From Haloarchaeobius sp. HME9146 (GTDB lineage: Archaea; Halobacteriota; Halobacteria; Halobacteriales; Natrialbaceae): DNA of 64,000 nucleotides. Position 1 is the stretch's first letter. Each line of letters begins with the position of its first letter. Of the stretch, positions 16,644 to 24,448 are shown piece by piece. The notes under the pieces are model-generated. The model saw only the letters and a program-made list of their open reading frames with translations, was not told the DNA's origin and searched no databases. A program made the translations under genes and the position numbers. The stretch lies in assembly GCF_025399835.1 (NCBI RefSeq), contig NZ_JAODVR010000001.1:2170001-2234000 (forward strand), in the 5' to 3' direction.

Positions 16644-16999
16644 CGATGGACGCCTACCAGTACGAGGACGGAACGATTCAGTACCCCGGCCACCCCATCG
16701 GCCCGGGTGGACAGGAACCGGTCGGCACGGTCGACCTGAGCGAGTACACCGCGGAGATAATCACGTGGACGGTCAGCGCGGCCACGCCGCCGGGCGTCCG
16801 CGCCCCGAACCCGCTCGCCATCGTCGAGTTCGACGTCGACGGCCAGTCGGTCCGCGCCATCGGCCAGCTCACGACGGACGAGGTCGAGACCGGCGACAAG
16901 GTCGAGCCGGTGTACGTCGAGGAACTCCGCGACCCGGACGCGGGCATCCGCGAGCCCGCGAGCCAGGACTGGGACGGCTACCGGTTCGAACCGGTCTGA
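16640..16999 (+). CDS. Beta-ketothiolase beta subunit, OB-fold (DUF35-like)
   Basis: ATG 16640 overlaps the alpha-subunit stop as ATGA. The 119-residue protein is all-beta in character, with YTAEIITWTVSA, PLAIVEFDVDGQSVRAIGQL and ETGDKVEPVYVEEL, as expected for an OB-fold DUF35 partner of archaeal thiolases. The beta subunit is required for activity of haloarchaeal ketothiolases. It lacks the zinc-binding cysteines found in some DUF35 proteins. It is followed by a short hairpin and direct repeats. Confidence 0.85.
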   Translation: MTMDAYQYEDGTIQYPGHPIGPGGQEPVGTVDLSEYTAEIITWTVSAATPPGVRAPNPLAIVEFDVDGQSVRAIGQLTTDEVETGDKVEPVYVEELRDPDAGIREPASQDWDGYRFEPV

Positions 17000-17000
17000 T

Positions 17001-17064
17001 CGGTCGAGTCCGACCGGTCAACCCAGGGTAATCGAGTTCGGGCGGTCAACCCTGCGTAATCGAG
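17001..17064. repeat. Hairpin and 22-bp imperfect direct repeat after the thiolase operon
   Basis: CGGTCG-AGTC-CGACCG (17001-17016) can form a 6-bp hairpin. It overlaps the first of two direct repeats at 17015-17036 and 17043-17064 (CGGTCAACCC...GTAATCGAG), which differ at two positions. The place, between the thiolase stop and a convergent gene, fits a transcription end region, but there is no T-run. Confidence 0.5.
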
Positions 17065-17117
17065 AACGGAAAATCGAGTCTGCGTCGAGGCATCCTGGAC
17101 ACCACTCGGCTGCACGA

Positions 17118-17840
17118 CTACTTCTGTACGAACGTCGGTTGCGGGACCTGCCAGTCGATATCGACGAGCCGCCGCGGGGTTCCGCGAGCGCCCCGGCGGC
17201 TCACTATCTCGAAGGTGCGGTTCTCGCTCTCCGGCGTGAACAGCGCGGCAGCCATAATCTCGGCCACGTCCCTGCGAGGGATGGTCCCAGAGACGGTGTC
17301 GCCGCCCTCGCCGACGAGTACGTCACCCCGCGCAGGCGCGTTGGTCAGTCCGCCGGGTCGCAGGATGGTGTACGCCAGTCCGGACTGGCGCAGGTGTCGC
17401 TCGGAACGGTCCTTCGCGTCCAGCACCCGGCCGAGGAGCAGTCTGAACGGGAACGGCATCTTGGGCTCCGAGGTGCCGACACCGATGGACGACTCGTAGA
17501 CGAACCGCTCGACACCCGCCTCGGCAGCCGCATCGACGAGGTTGATGACGCCCTCGCCGTCGACGAGGTCACCGCCGAAGAACAGCTTCGGCCCCGGCGC
17601 GGTCCCGACGGCACAGACGACCGCATCGACCCCCTCGACGGCCATCGCGGCGTCGTCGGGGTACAGCAGGTCGCCGACCACGACTTCGTCTGCGCCCTGG
17701 ATTCGAAGGGTCTCGACCGTCTGTGGCGAGCGAGTGAGCGCGCGGACCCTTATGCCCGCATCGAGGAGTACGTCGAGGAGTTCGCGGCCGGTTCCGCCGC
17801 TCGCACCGGCGACGAGGACAGTCAGCTCTGCTGGGTTCAT
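17118..17840 (-). CDS. NAD(P)-binding atypical SDR oxidoreductase (NmrA/SDR_a5-like)
   Basis: The 240-residue protein starts with a Rossmann motif TVLVAGASGGTGRELL and continues VRALTRSPQTVETL, AMAVEGVDAVVCAVGT and FVYESSIGVG, then LAYTILRPGGLTN, a pattern typical of atypical SDRs (SDR_a5/NmrA-like). It lacks the classical YxxxK. It binds NAD(P)H and may act as oxidoreductase, epimerase or redox sensor; nothing nearby indicates a substrate. It is convergent with the thiolase operon. Confidence 0.75.
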   Translation of the reverse strand: MNPAELTVLVAGASGGTGRELLDVLLDAGIRVRALTRSPQTVETLRIQGADEVVVGDLLYPDDAAMAVEGVDAVVCAVGTAPGPKLFFGGDLVDGEGVINLVDAAAEAGVERFVYESSIGVGTSEPKMPFPFRLLLGRVLDAKDRSERHLRQSGLAYTILRPGGLTNAPARGDVLVGEGGDTVSGTIPRRDVAEIMAAALFTPESENRTFEIVSRRGARGTPRRLVDIDWQVPQPTFVQK

Positions 17841-17931
17841 ACCACTATAGACGGTCTCCTGGGGTATCTGGTTTGTGCGCGCACAGTACGGGTCGCAGGT
17901 CGCACACGCTACCGGACGCGACCGGTGCAGG

Positions 17932-18105
17932 TCAGGTAGAGACCAGTTCGGTGACGAACTTCGTGGTGACGTACTCCAGCAGGTCCAGCACGTCTGCGAT
18001 GCCTGCCTGCTCGGAGACGACCGCCGGAATCCCGATATCGCCGGAGAGTAGTCGCCCGGACTCAGCCTCGAGGAGTAGTCGCCCGGACTCGGACTCCAGG
18101 GCGGT
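17932..18105 (-). pseudogene. Gene fragment with internal 27-bp duplication, no start codon
   Basis: An open minus-strand frame of 57 residues ends in a stop at 17932-17934 and is closed upstream by TAG at 18106-18108, with no ATG, GTG or TTG inside. The C-terminal half (IPAVVSEQAGIADVLDLLEY, then VTTKFVTELV) looks like true protein sequence with haloarchaeal codon bias. An exact 18-bp repeat (18046-18063 and 18073-18090, period 27 bp) duplicates ESGRLL. I read it as the 3' end of a decayed gene; a very short undetected gene is less likely. Confidence 0.4.
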
Positions 18106-18134
18106 CTACAGCAGCGACAGCGTCAGCATCAGCA

Positions 18135-18989
18135 TCAGCGGTTTTCGTCACCCTCGTCGGAGCTCCCGCCGTCGGGTGAGTCGTCGGTATCTGTGGTGTC
18201 GCCCCCGTCGGCGTCGTTGTTTTGGGCTGCGTCGTCAGGATGGACTGCGTCGTCGGGGTGGGAGGAACTGTCGGCTCCGGTGTCCTCCCCATCGGCGGTC
18301 GCTTCGTCGTCGTCGTTCCCGTACCGTTCTTTCAGCGTCTCGAGTTCGGCGTCGACGTCTATCTCGATAGGTTCGTCCGTCTCGTCTGTGTCAGCGTCCT
18401 TCGCCTCGTCTTCACCGGCGGATTCCGTCCCGTCGTGGACGTCGGCTGCGTCCGTGGAGTCACCGCCGTCCCTGCGCGAATCGTACTCGTCGAGCGAGTG
18501 GTCCTCGCGTCGAGCCCCGCTAATCTCGCGCTGTATCTCCTCACGCAGCGACCGGGCTTCTTCGAGGATGCCCGCGGCCGTCTCGTTCTCGGGGAGTTCG
18601 GTGCCTTCGAGGACGGACTGGAGCTCGGTCAGGGCGTCGCTGACCCGGCTCAGGGTCTCGCGGCTGACGGATTCCGCGCGGGAGCGTGCAGAGTCACCGG
18701 CTTTCCGGCCGCGCTCGCTGGCCCGGCGACCGCCCTCTGCGAGCCGGATGGCCCGCTGGAGCGCCTCGAGGAGCTTGATGTTGGTCTCGAGGATGGCGAT
18801 GGTAGCAGGGATGGCGACCTCGTCCGCGAACTCCATGAACTCCCGCGGTGTGGGGGGCCGAGGGATACCGAGCGGGCCGCGGGGAGGACGTGGGCCGCGG
18901 CGGTCGAGTTCGGCACGTAACTCGCGGAGTTCTCGGGCGAGCGCTGCAGCGTCGTCTGCCAGCTCGCGGTCGTCCGGGGAATCGCTCAT
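18135..18989 (-). CDS. Haloarchaeal conserved hypothetical protein (DUF7547-like)
   Basis: The start is ATG 18989, giving 284 residues; the frame stays open far upstream but codon use there is poor. The N-terminal half is helical, with an acidic Arg/Glu coil, then a Pro-rich RGPLGIPRPPTPREFMEFAD and AIPATIAILETNIKLLEALQ, which could be an amphipathic membrane-contact helix. The last 110 residues are a hyperacidic, low-complexity tail rich in Asp, Gly and Ser, presumably disordered. The arrangement is typical of haloarchaea-only families. Function is unknown. Confidence 0.7.
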   Translation of the reverse strand: MSDSPDDRELADDAAALARELRELRAELDRRGPRPPRGPLGIPRPPTPREFMEFADEVAIPATIAILETNIKLLEALQRAIRLAEGGRRASERGRKAGDSARSRAESVSRETLSRVSDALTELQSVLEGTELPENETAAGILEEARSLREEIQREISGARREDHSLDEYDSRRDGGDSTDAADVHDGTESAGEDEAKDADTDETDEPIEIDVDAELETLKERYGNDDDEATADGEDTGADSSSHPDDAVHPDDAAQNNDADGGDTTDTDDSPDGGSSDEGDENR

Positions 18990-19241
18990 ACCCTCCCGTT
19001 CTCGCGTAAGCGACAAAAACTGCACGACAGGCGACCCCGGCCCACGGAGTACCGCGTTTCGCGCAGTGACATCGGCGAGACAGGTCGAACGGGCCGATTC
19101 GTCGCAGAAGATGACACTGGTCCAACATTGTTGGAAGTCCGGATAGCATCTAGAAACGCGGGGGTTCGGACGATGACGGGTTATTATCCTAAACCGCCAG
19201 CCACAATATTTATTATATACTATTTCGTCTTTTGTGAAAGA

Positions 19242-19922
19242 ATGAGGACCGAGCACGGTGGGGGCGTCCCGGAGTCCACGGCGTTCGCCCAGACACTGTC
19301 GGCGCTCAAGGAGGACGGGAGCAGCATCCTCCTGGTCGGTCGCACGAGTTCGCAGGCACACAAGGGTGCCTGCCGCCGACTCATGGGCGACGACGGCGAC
19401 GAGCCACGCCAGCGCCTCTACGTGTATACCCTCGACAACGAGAGCTGCGGCCACGGGCCGGACGCCACCACCGTCGGCAGCACGAAACTCGTCAGCCAGG
19501 TGACCGAGGACGGCACCTCGTCCAGCCCTGCAGTCGGCCCGGACGTGGACGAGACCATCGTCCGCCCGGAGCTCCTGAGTACGCTCGGCACCGAGGTCAT
19601 CGATGCCATCGACGACCTCGCCGAGGACGACCCCACACCGGGGGAGTTGCGACTCTGTTTCGACTCGGTCACACCGCTCCTTCGCGAACACAAATCACAG
19701 AACGTCTTCCGCCTTCTCCACATGGTCACGTCCCGAATCAGGCAGGAGCAAGGGATGGGTCACTTCCACCTGCCACTCGACCGTGACAGCGACTACGTCA
19801 GGTTACTCGAACCCCTGTTCGATGCCGTCGTCGAGGTCCGCCGCGACGAGGAGACCGAGACGCTCGAACAACGCTGGCACCTCCGGGACCGCGACGCCGA
19901 CAGCGGCTGGATTCCACTCTGA
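19242..19922 (+). CDS. DUF7504-like haloarchaeal protein (degenerate RecA-type fold)
   Basis: The start at ATG 19242 is chosen because an AT-rich TATA region (ATATTTATTATATAC, 19207-19221) lies about 25 bp upstream; the frame is open further upstream but has no promoter. The 226-residue product shows SSILLVGRTSSQAHKGACRR, matching haloarchaeal DUF7504 proteins, which look like ATPase folds that lost the Walker A Gly-Lys-Thr. Later LRLCFDSVTPLL and VFRLLHMVTSRIR fit the central strands and helices. Such proteins are often signalling-associated; the function here is unknown. Confidence 0.7.
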   Translation: MRTEHGGGVPESTAFAQTLSALKEDGSSILLVGRTSSQAHKGACRRLMGDDGDEPRQRLYVYTLDNESCGHGPDATTVGSTKLVSQVTEDGTSSSPAVGPDVDETIVRPELLSTLGTEVIDAIDDLAEDDPTPGELRLCFDSVTPLLREHKSQNVFRLLHMVTSRIRQEQGMGHFHLPLDRDSDYVRLLEPLFDAVVEVRRDEETETLEQRWHLRDRDADSGWIPL

Positions 19923-19955
19923 GCCGGCGAAGTTGCACGGGGGGCCGGGAGCTGC

Positions 19956-20342
19956 TTACGCGTTCGCTTCGATGAGGTCGACGAGCGCCGACTTCTCCTG
20001 CACGCCGACGAGTCGCTCGACGAGTTCGCCGTCAGCGTAGAGGAACAGCGTCGGAACGCCGCGGATACCCTCTCCCTGGGCGAGCGACTGGAGTTCGTCG
20101 ATGTCGACCTTGGCGACCACACCGGCGGTCTCCTCGGCGATCTCGGCGACGATCGGCTCCAGCATCTTGCACGGGCCACACCAGTCGGCGTAGAAGTCCA
20201 CGAGGACCACGTCGTGCTCGGCGACCAGCTCCTGCAGGTGGCTCTCGCTCTCGACGTGAACCGGTTCCGACGGCGACCCGACGTCACGCGACTCCTCGGT
20301 ATTTCCGGCTTGAACGTCTTCGTGGCCATCAGATTCACTCAT
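19956..20342 (-). CDS. Thioredoxin (first of two in the window)
   Basis: The 128-residue protein has an acidic N-terminal extension of about 25 residues and then a thioredoxin fold with VDFYADWCGPCKMLEP (active-site CGPC at about 62-65) and the cis-Pro loop GIRGVPTLFLY. It would reduce protein disulfides in the cytoplasm. It is divergent from the large acidic membrane protein, with a 16-bp palindrome between them. Confidence 0.92.
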   Translation of the reverse strand: MSESDGHEDVQAGNTEESRDVGSPSEPVHVESESHLQELVAEHDVVLVDFYADWCGPCKMLEPIVAEIAEETAGVVAKVDIDELQSLAQGEGIRGVPTLFLYADGELVERLVGVQEKSALVDLIEANA

Positions 20343-20435
20343 ACCCCGTGCTAAGCAGAGTCGTGGTATAACCGTTTCTCGCGGTGTCGGTGGGGTCGCA
20401 CGACCGTTCGCAGGTGTCCTTTATGTACGTTACAG

Positions 20436-20451
20436 CGCTCGATATCGAGCG
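20436..20451. promoter_or_regulatory. 16-bp perfect palindrome between divergent genes
   Basis: CGCTCGATATCGAGCG is fully self-complementary. It lies 93 bp from the thioredoxin start and 44 bp from the start of the 731-residue protein. A dimeric regulator site is the simplest reading. No second copy was seen in the window. Confidence 0.45.
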
Positions 20452-20495
20452 AACCACTATGTCGAGACTCCTCGTACGCGTGATAAGAAGTACCT

Positions 20496-22691
20496 ATGGT
20501 CGAAGCCTCGGTGGAGCTGTTGGCGAGTATCGCCGTCACCGTCCTCCTCATGCTGGTCTTCCTCGGCGTCGTGGTAGCCTGGGACATCGCCCTGGCCCTG
20601 CGTGACGTCGCAGAGAAGATCGATTCGCTGGAAGACGACGTGGACGAAGACCTCGGAAAGGTGGACGGGACACTCACCCGCATCCACGACCGGATGAGCG
20701 AGGTCGCCGCCGCCCAGCAGAAGCAGTTCGAGGGGGCGCGGAGTGCCCAGTCGGAGTACCCGCAGGGGGCTGAGTACCCACAGGGCGACCTCCGCGGTGT
20801 CGCGGGCCGGCAGAACGCCCAGCAGAACACTCCGCACGGGCAGACGATGAACCCACAGTCTCCGTTCGGGGCTCGGTCGAACACTCGGGCTTCCGGCTCG
20901 GGCAGAACCCACAACCCAATCGGGGTCGGAGCCCCCAGCCGACGATCGGCCGGTGCCTCAGTGGGTCGGACTGGGAAGTCACAGTGGTCACCGGACGGCC
21001 CCATCGGCAGCTTCCAGATAGCCGACCGAACCATGACGCGGAAGGAAGCGGACTCTCACGGTCTCGACGCGTCGACGGTGGGCGACGTGAGTTCTGAAGA
21101 CGGGGCAGACGAAGCCGAGGACGACGCGGAGGAGGCAGACGATGCGGAGGAAGCAGACGACGCAGCCACCGAGGCCGACACCGACGGCGAGGAGGACGAC
21201 GATTCGGTCTCGACCGAGGACAGGTCTGGCGAGGATGACGGCCCTGCCGAGGATGGGTCTGTAGCTGGTAATTCCGACGACGAAGGTGCCGCGAATGACT
21301 CTGCAATCGAGAACCCTGCGGAGGTCTCCGACGGTGAATCCAGTGAGGCCCCCGGTGCCGACGTGACCGACCGAGCCGAGGGAGCAGTCAGCGGGCTCGA
21401 AGCGGGCAGCGATGCGGCCGAAGCAGGAGAAGACAGCGGCGAGACTGCGGTCGCGACCGACGGGGACGTCGCTGCCAGTGACGCCGGTGACGCCAGTGAC
21501 GCCGGTGACGCTGAGGTCGATGCGGTAGTCGGTGACGCTGGTGACACGGAAGAAGCCGACGACGACGGCGAAACCCAGCGAGACTCGTCGGAGGGAGAGG
21601 CAGCAGGAGAAGGGCCAGCAGAGGACGGCGATGCCGTGGCCGACACCGACGACGATTCTCCCGAAGAGATACAGCCCGACCGTTCGGCCGCCAGAGCAGT
21701 CCAGAACTTCGGCCAAGATGCACGGACGAACCGGCGGTTCGGTCGTGAGCAGACCGGAGCACAGGCTGTCCAGTCCGGCAGGCAGGACACGCCAGACGGA
21801 GTAGACTCCGCAGAGACCGACGCACCGACTGCTGGTGAGGACCCCACCGACGACACCGACGACGTAGAAACGCAACTCGACTCGCAGGAGCCTCCAGCCA
21901 CTCCATCCGACGACGATTCGAACGTCGGTCGCTTCGAAACCGACGCCGAGGAACCGTGGTACCGGACCACGCTGACCCATCTAGGGACGGCTGACACGGA
22001 CGAGGAAACGCGAGTGGAGGACGGTGGCGACACCGAACCGGAGGAGTCAGTCGACGCAGCCGACGATTCCGGGACGACGCGTGCGTCGTCCGACGGCGGG
22101 ACCGTGGCAGCAAGCGATGGTGTCGAATCGGTCGAGGCCGCCGCAGCGACGGTACTGACGGAGGCCGACACGGGCGAGAGCGATGAGACTGACGTGCCCA
22201 CCGAGACCGATTCGACTCCCGATTCGGAACCCGAGGAAACGACCGACGACGCGGGCGACCGGGGCATCGCAGACCTCGTCAACCAGGAGCTCACCTCGTT
22301 GACCCAGGAGGTCGGGGGGACCAGCATCTCACCGGACGTGAGCGAGCTGCCCCTCCAGCAGGCGACAGCGGAACTCGACGACACCAGCTACGCCTTCCCG
22401 CTCTCTGGGCAGGCGTTCGGGGTCACCGCCACGGCCGAGCGAGAGGTCGTGACCCTCCGGTTCACGCCCGAGGACGAGCTGGAAGTCGAGGGTGCGCGAG
22501 AGCGACTCCTTCGGTACCAGCTCCGGAACTACCTCGATGATGCGGACACCGGGCACGCCGAGGTGCTCGTGGACGACGGCGACCTGGTACTAGAGATACC
22601 CGGTGCGACCCCGGAATCGCTGGATAGCTGGGTCGACGCGATGATACAGATCGTCGACCGGACGCTGTACCTGACCGGCAGCGACGACTGA
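20496..22691 (+). CDS. Large membrane-anchored hyperacidic protein of unknown function
   Basis: The 731-residue protein starts with a membrane helix (about residues 7-29, LLASIAVTVLLMLVFLGVVV), then a coiled coil (IDSLEDDVDEDLGKVDGTLT). Residues from about 200 to 585 form a hyperacidic low-complexity region rich in Asp, Glu, Ala, Gly, Ser and Thr, with a basic/Gln island around 395-430. The last 100 or so residues are a globular alpha/beta domain (VVTLRFTPEDELEVEGARER, then VDAMIQIVDRTLYLTGSDD). The coding frame is clearly real from codon bias and the structured ends. I do not recognise the family; a tethered C-terminal domain on a long disordered spacer is the visible design. Confidence 0.7.
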   Translation: MVEASVELLASIAVTVLLMLVFLGVVVAWDIALALRDVAEKIDSLEDDVDEDLGKVDGTLTRIHDRMSEVAAAQQKQFEGARSAQSEYPQGAEYPQGDLRGVAGRQNAQQNTPHGQTMNPQSPFGARSNTRASGSGRTHNPIGVGAPSRRSAGASVGRTGKSQWSPDGPIGSFQIADRTMTRKEADSHGLDASTVGDVSSEDGADEAEDDAEEADDAEEADDAATEADTDGEEDDDSVSTEDRSGEDDGPAEDGSVAGNSDDEGAANDSAIENPAEVSDGESSEAPGADVTDRAEGAVSGLEAGSDAAEAGEDSGETAVATDGDVAASDAGDASDAGDAEVDAVVGDAGDTEEADDDGETQRDSSEGEAAGEGPAEDGDAVADTDDDSPEEIQPDRSAARAVQNFGQDARTNRRFGREQTGAQAVQSGRQDTPDGVDSAETDAPTAGEDPTDDTDDVETQLDSQEPPATPSDDDSNVGRFETDAEEPWYRTTLTHLGTADTDEETRVEDGGDTEPEESVDAADDSGTTRASSDGGTVAASDGVESVEAAAATVLTEADTGESDETDVPTETDSTPDSEPEETTDDAGDRGIADLVNQELTSLTQEVGGTSISPDVSELPLQQATAELDDTSYAFPLSGQAFGVTATAEREVVTLRFTPEDELEVEGARERLLRYQLRNYLDDADTGHAEVLVDDGDLVLEIPGATPESLDSWVDAMIQIVDRTLYLTGSDD

Positions 22692-22752
22692 ACGGCATGT
22701 CGCGGTCGTCCGGTTCCGAAAGGCCGAGGTACCCTGACGGCGGAGGGCCGGT

Positions 22753-23151
22753 ATGCGCGAGGACCCCTTCGTCGTCGATATCGATATGCGGTACAACGAC
22801 GTGGACCTGCTGGGCCACGTGAACAACGCTATCTACGTGAGCTATCTCGAGGAGGCGCGGGTGGAGTACCTCCCCGAAGTACTGGGCGACACCGACGCGC
22901 TCGACGGTGTCATCGCCAACCTGGAGATCGACTACCACCGGCCCATCACGCTGGAGGACGACGTCGAGGTCGCCATCGCCATCACCGAGGTCGGCAACTC
23001 GACGCTGCACTTCGAGTACGAGGTCCGTGCGTCGGGCAAGGTCGCCGCGACCGCGACGACGGTGCAGGTCGCCTACGACGCCGAGGCCGAGGAATCCCGT
23101 GAACTTCCCGAGGCGTGGAAGCAGCGCGTCCGCGAGTTCGAGGGACTCTGA
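22753..23151 (+). CDS. Acyl-CoA thioesterase, 4-hydroxybenzoyl-CoA thioesterase family
   Basis: The 132-residue single hotdog domain opens with VDIDMRYNDVDLLGHVNNAI and YVSYLEEARVEYL; the Asp in RYND and the following HVNN are the usual signature of YbgC/4HBT thioesterases. It hydrolyses acyl-CoA esters; the substrate cannot be told from sequence. It may be transcribed with the preceding acidic protein gene (61-bp gap) but shares no obvious function with it. Confidence 0.85.
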   Translation: MREDPFVVDIDMRYNDVDLLGHVNNAIYVSYLEEARVEYLPEVLGDTDALDGVIANLEIDYHRPITLEDDVEVAIAITEVGNSTLHFEYEVRASGKVAATATTVQVAYDAEAEESRELPEAWKQRVREFEGL

Positions 23152-23221
23152 GCAGGGGCAAGGGTCGGTCAGCTGCCACACGGAACGACAGGTTTTCGGC
23201 GGCCCCAGCCGAGGTTCGCCT

Positions 23222-23965
23222 GTGCGAATCGAGAACAGTTTCATCCCGGTTCGGGGTGTGGGCGAGCAGACGGAGCGAAAGCTGTGGCGGTCGGGCGTGA
23301 CCCACTGGGACGACTTCGACGGGTCGGTCGTCGGGCCGACGACGGCGGACCGAATCGAGGCGTTCATCGACGAGGCGAGGGACCGGCTGGCACGCGAGGA
23401 CACCCGTTTCTTCGGGGAGGCGTTCCCCAACCAGGAGAGCTGGCGGCTCTACGAGAACTTCCGTGACCGGACCTGCTTCTTCGACATCGAGACCACCGGC
23501 CTGTCGAAGGAACGCGACCGTGTGACGACCGTCTCGTTCCACCAGGGCGACGAGACCACGACGCTGGTCCAGGGCGACGACCTGACCGCCGAGACCCTCA
23601 GTGAGCAGTTCGAAGACGCCGCGCTGATGGCGACGTTCAACGGCGCGCGCTTCGACGTGCCGTTCCTCGAGACCTCCTTCGACGTGGACCTCGACCTGCC
23701 CCACATCGACCTCATGTACCCGTGTAAGCGCATCGGGCTCGATGGCGGGCTGAAGACCATCGAGAAGGACGTGGGAATCGCCCGTGACGGCCCGGACATC
23801 TCGGGACGCGATGCGGTCCGGCTCTGGAACGAGTACGAGCGCGGGAGCCAGGAGGCGCTCGACACGCTCGTCGAGTACAACCGCGACGACACCCGGAACC
23901 TCCAGACGCTGATGGACATCGTCTCGGACTCGCTCCACGCGGACGTGTTCGAGGCGGAGCAGTAG
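23222..23965 (+). CDS. YprB-like ribonuclease H-fold DEDD exonuclease
   Basis: GTG 23222 is chosen as start because the protein then begins MRIENSFIPVRGVGEQTERK; no ATG serves. The 247-residue product starts with a helix-hairpin-helix-like segment (GVGEQTERKLWRSGVTHWDD), then the exonuclease core with FFDIETTGL, ATFNGARFDVPFLE and YNRDDTRNL, giving the Asp-Glu-Asp-Asp metal ligands of the DEDDy group (with Tyr in the last motif). Single-strand nuclease activity is expected from the family; its biological role is unknown. Confidence 0.8.
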   Translation: MRIENSFIPVRGVGEQTERKLWRSGVTHWDDFDGSVVGPTTADRIEAFIDEARDRLAREDTRFFGEAFPNQESWRLYENFRDRTCFFDIETTGLSKERDRVTTVSFHQGDETTTLVQGDDLTAETLSEQFEDAALMATFNGARFDVPFLETSFDVDLDLPHIDLMYPCKRIGLDGGLKTIEKDVGIARDGPDISGRDAVRLWNEYERGSQEALDTLVEYNRDDTRNLQTLMDIVSDSLHADVFEAEQ

Positions 23966-23975
23966 AAGAGAGCGA

Positions 23976-24416
23976 TTACCGGTTCGATTCGACGTACGCG
24001 ACCGCTTCTTCGGCCGTCTCAACCTCGTCGAGGCCCGGGACATCGTGCGTGTTCAGGCCGACGACCGGACGGTCGTACACCTTCGAGAGGGCGATCTCCG
24101 AGAGGGTCCCCCACGCCCCGTCGATGGCGATGACGGCGTCACCGTTCATCGCGACCAGCGAGTTCCGGGCGTGGCCCATCCCGGTCGCGATGGGGATGTC
24201 GATGTAGGCGTTCGCGCCGTCGTAGTTCTCGCCGGGCAGGATGCCGATGGTCGTGCCGCCGCCGTTGTTCGCACCCTCGGCGACGGCGCGCATCACACCG
24301 GTCAGCCCGCCACAGATGACCGTGTGGCCCCGCTGGCCGAGGCGGTAGCCGACCTCCTCGGCGATGTCGTACGATTCGTCCGCGACAGAACTCCCACCGA
24401 TGACGCTGACTCGCAT
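23976..24416 (-). CDS. LOG/SLOG-family protein (TIGR00725-like)
   Basis: The 146-residue Rossmann-like protein has VSVIGGSSVADE, then HTVICGGLTGVMRAVAEGA and AIDGAWGTLSEIALS, the GGxxGVM and GxWGTxxE patterns of SLOG/TIGR00725 proteins. Relatives include cytokinin-activating phosphoribohydrolases and nucleotide-binding molybdenum cofactor carrier-like proteins. In LOG enzymes the motif is PGGxGTxxE; here PGG is replaced by DGAW, so enzymatic activity is uncertain. Confidence 0.8.
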   Translation of the reverse strand: MRVSVIGGSSVADESYDIAEEVGYRLGQRGHTVICGGLTGVMRAVAEGANNGGGTTIGILPGENYDGANAYIDIPIATGMGHARNSLVAMNGDAVIAIDGAWGTLSEIALSKVYDRPVVGLNTHDVPGLDEVETAEEAVAYVESNR

Positions 24417-24448
24417 ACCCGAGACGCTGCGGTGGAGTACTACGACTG

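Noticed and set aside
16981-16994. 14-bp palindrome CCGGTTCGAACCGG as operator
   Set aside because: It lies inside the end of the thiolase beta coding sequence and is explained by its Arg-Phe-Glu-Pro codons.
18990-19691. Long upstream extension of the DUF7547-like frame
   Set aside because: The extension covers the divergent DUF7504-like gene and its AT-rich promoter; ATG 18989 gives the sensible start.
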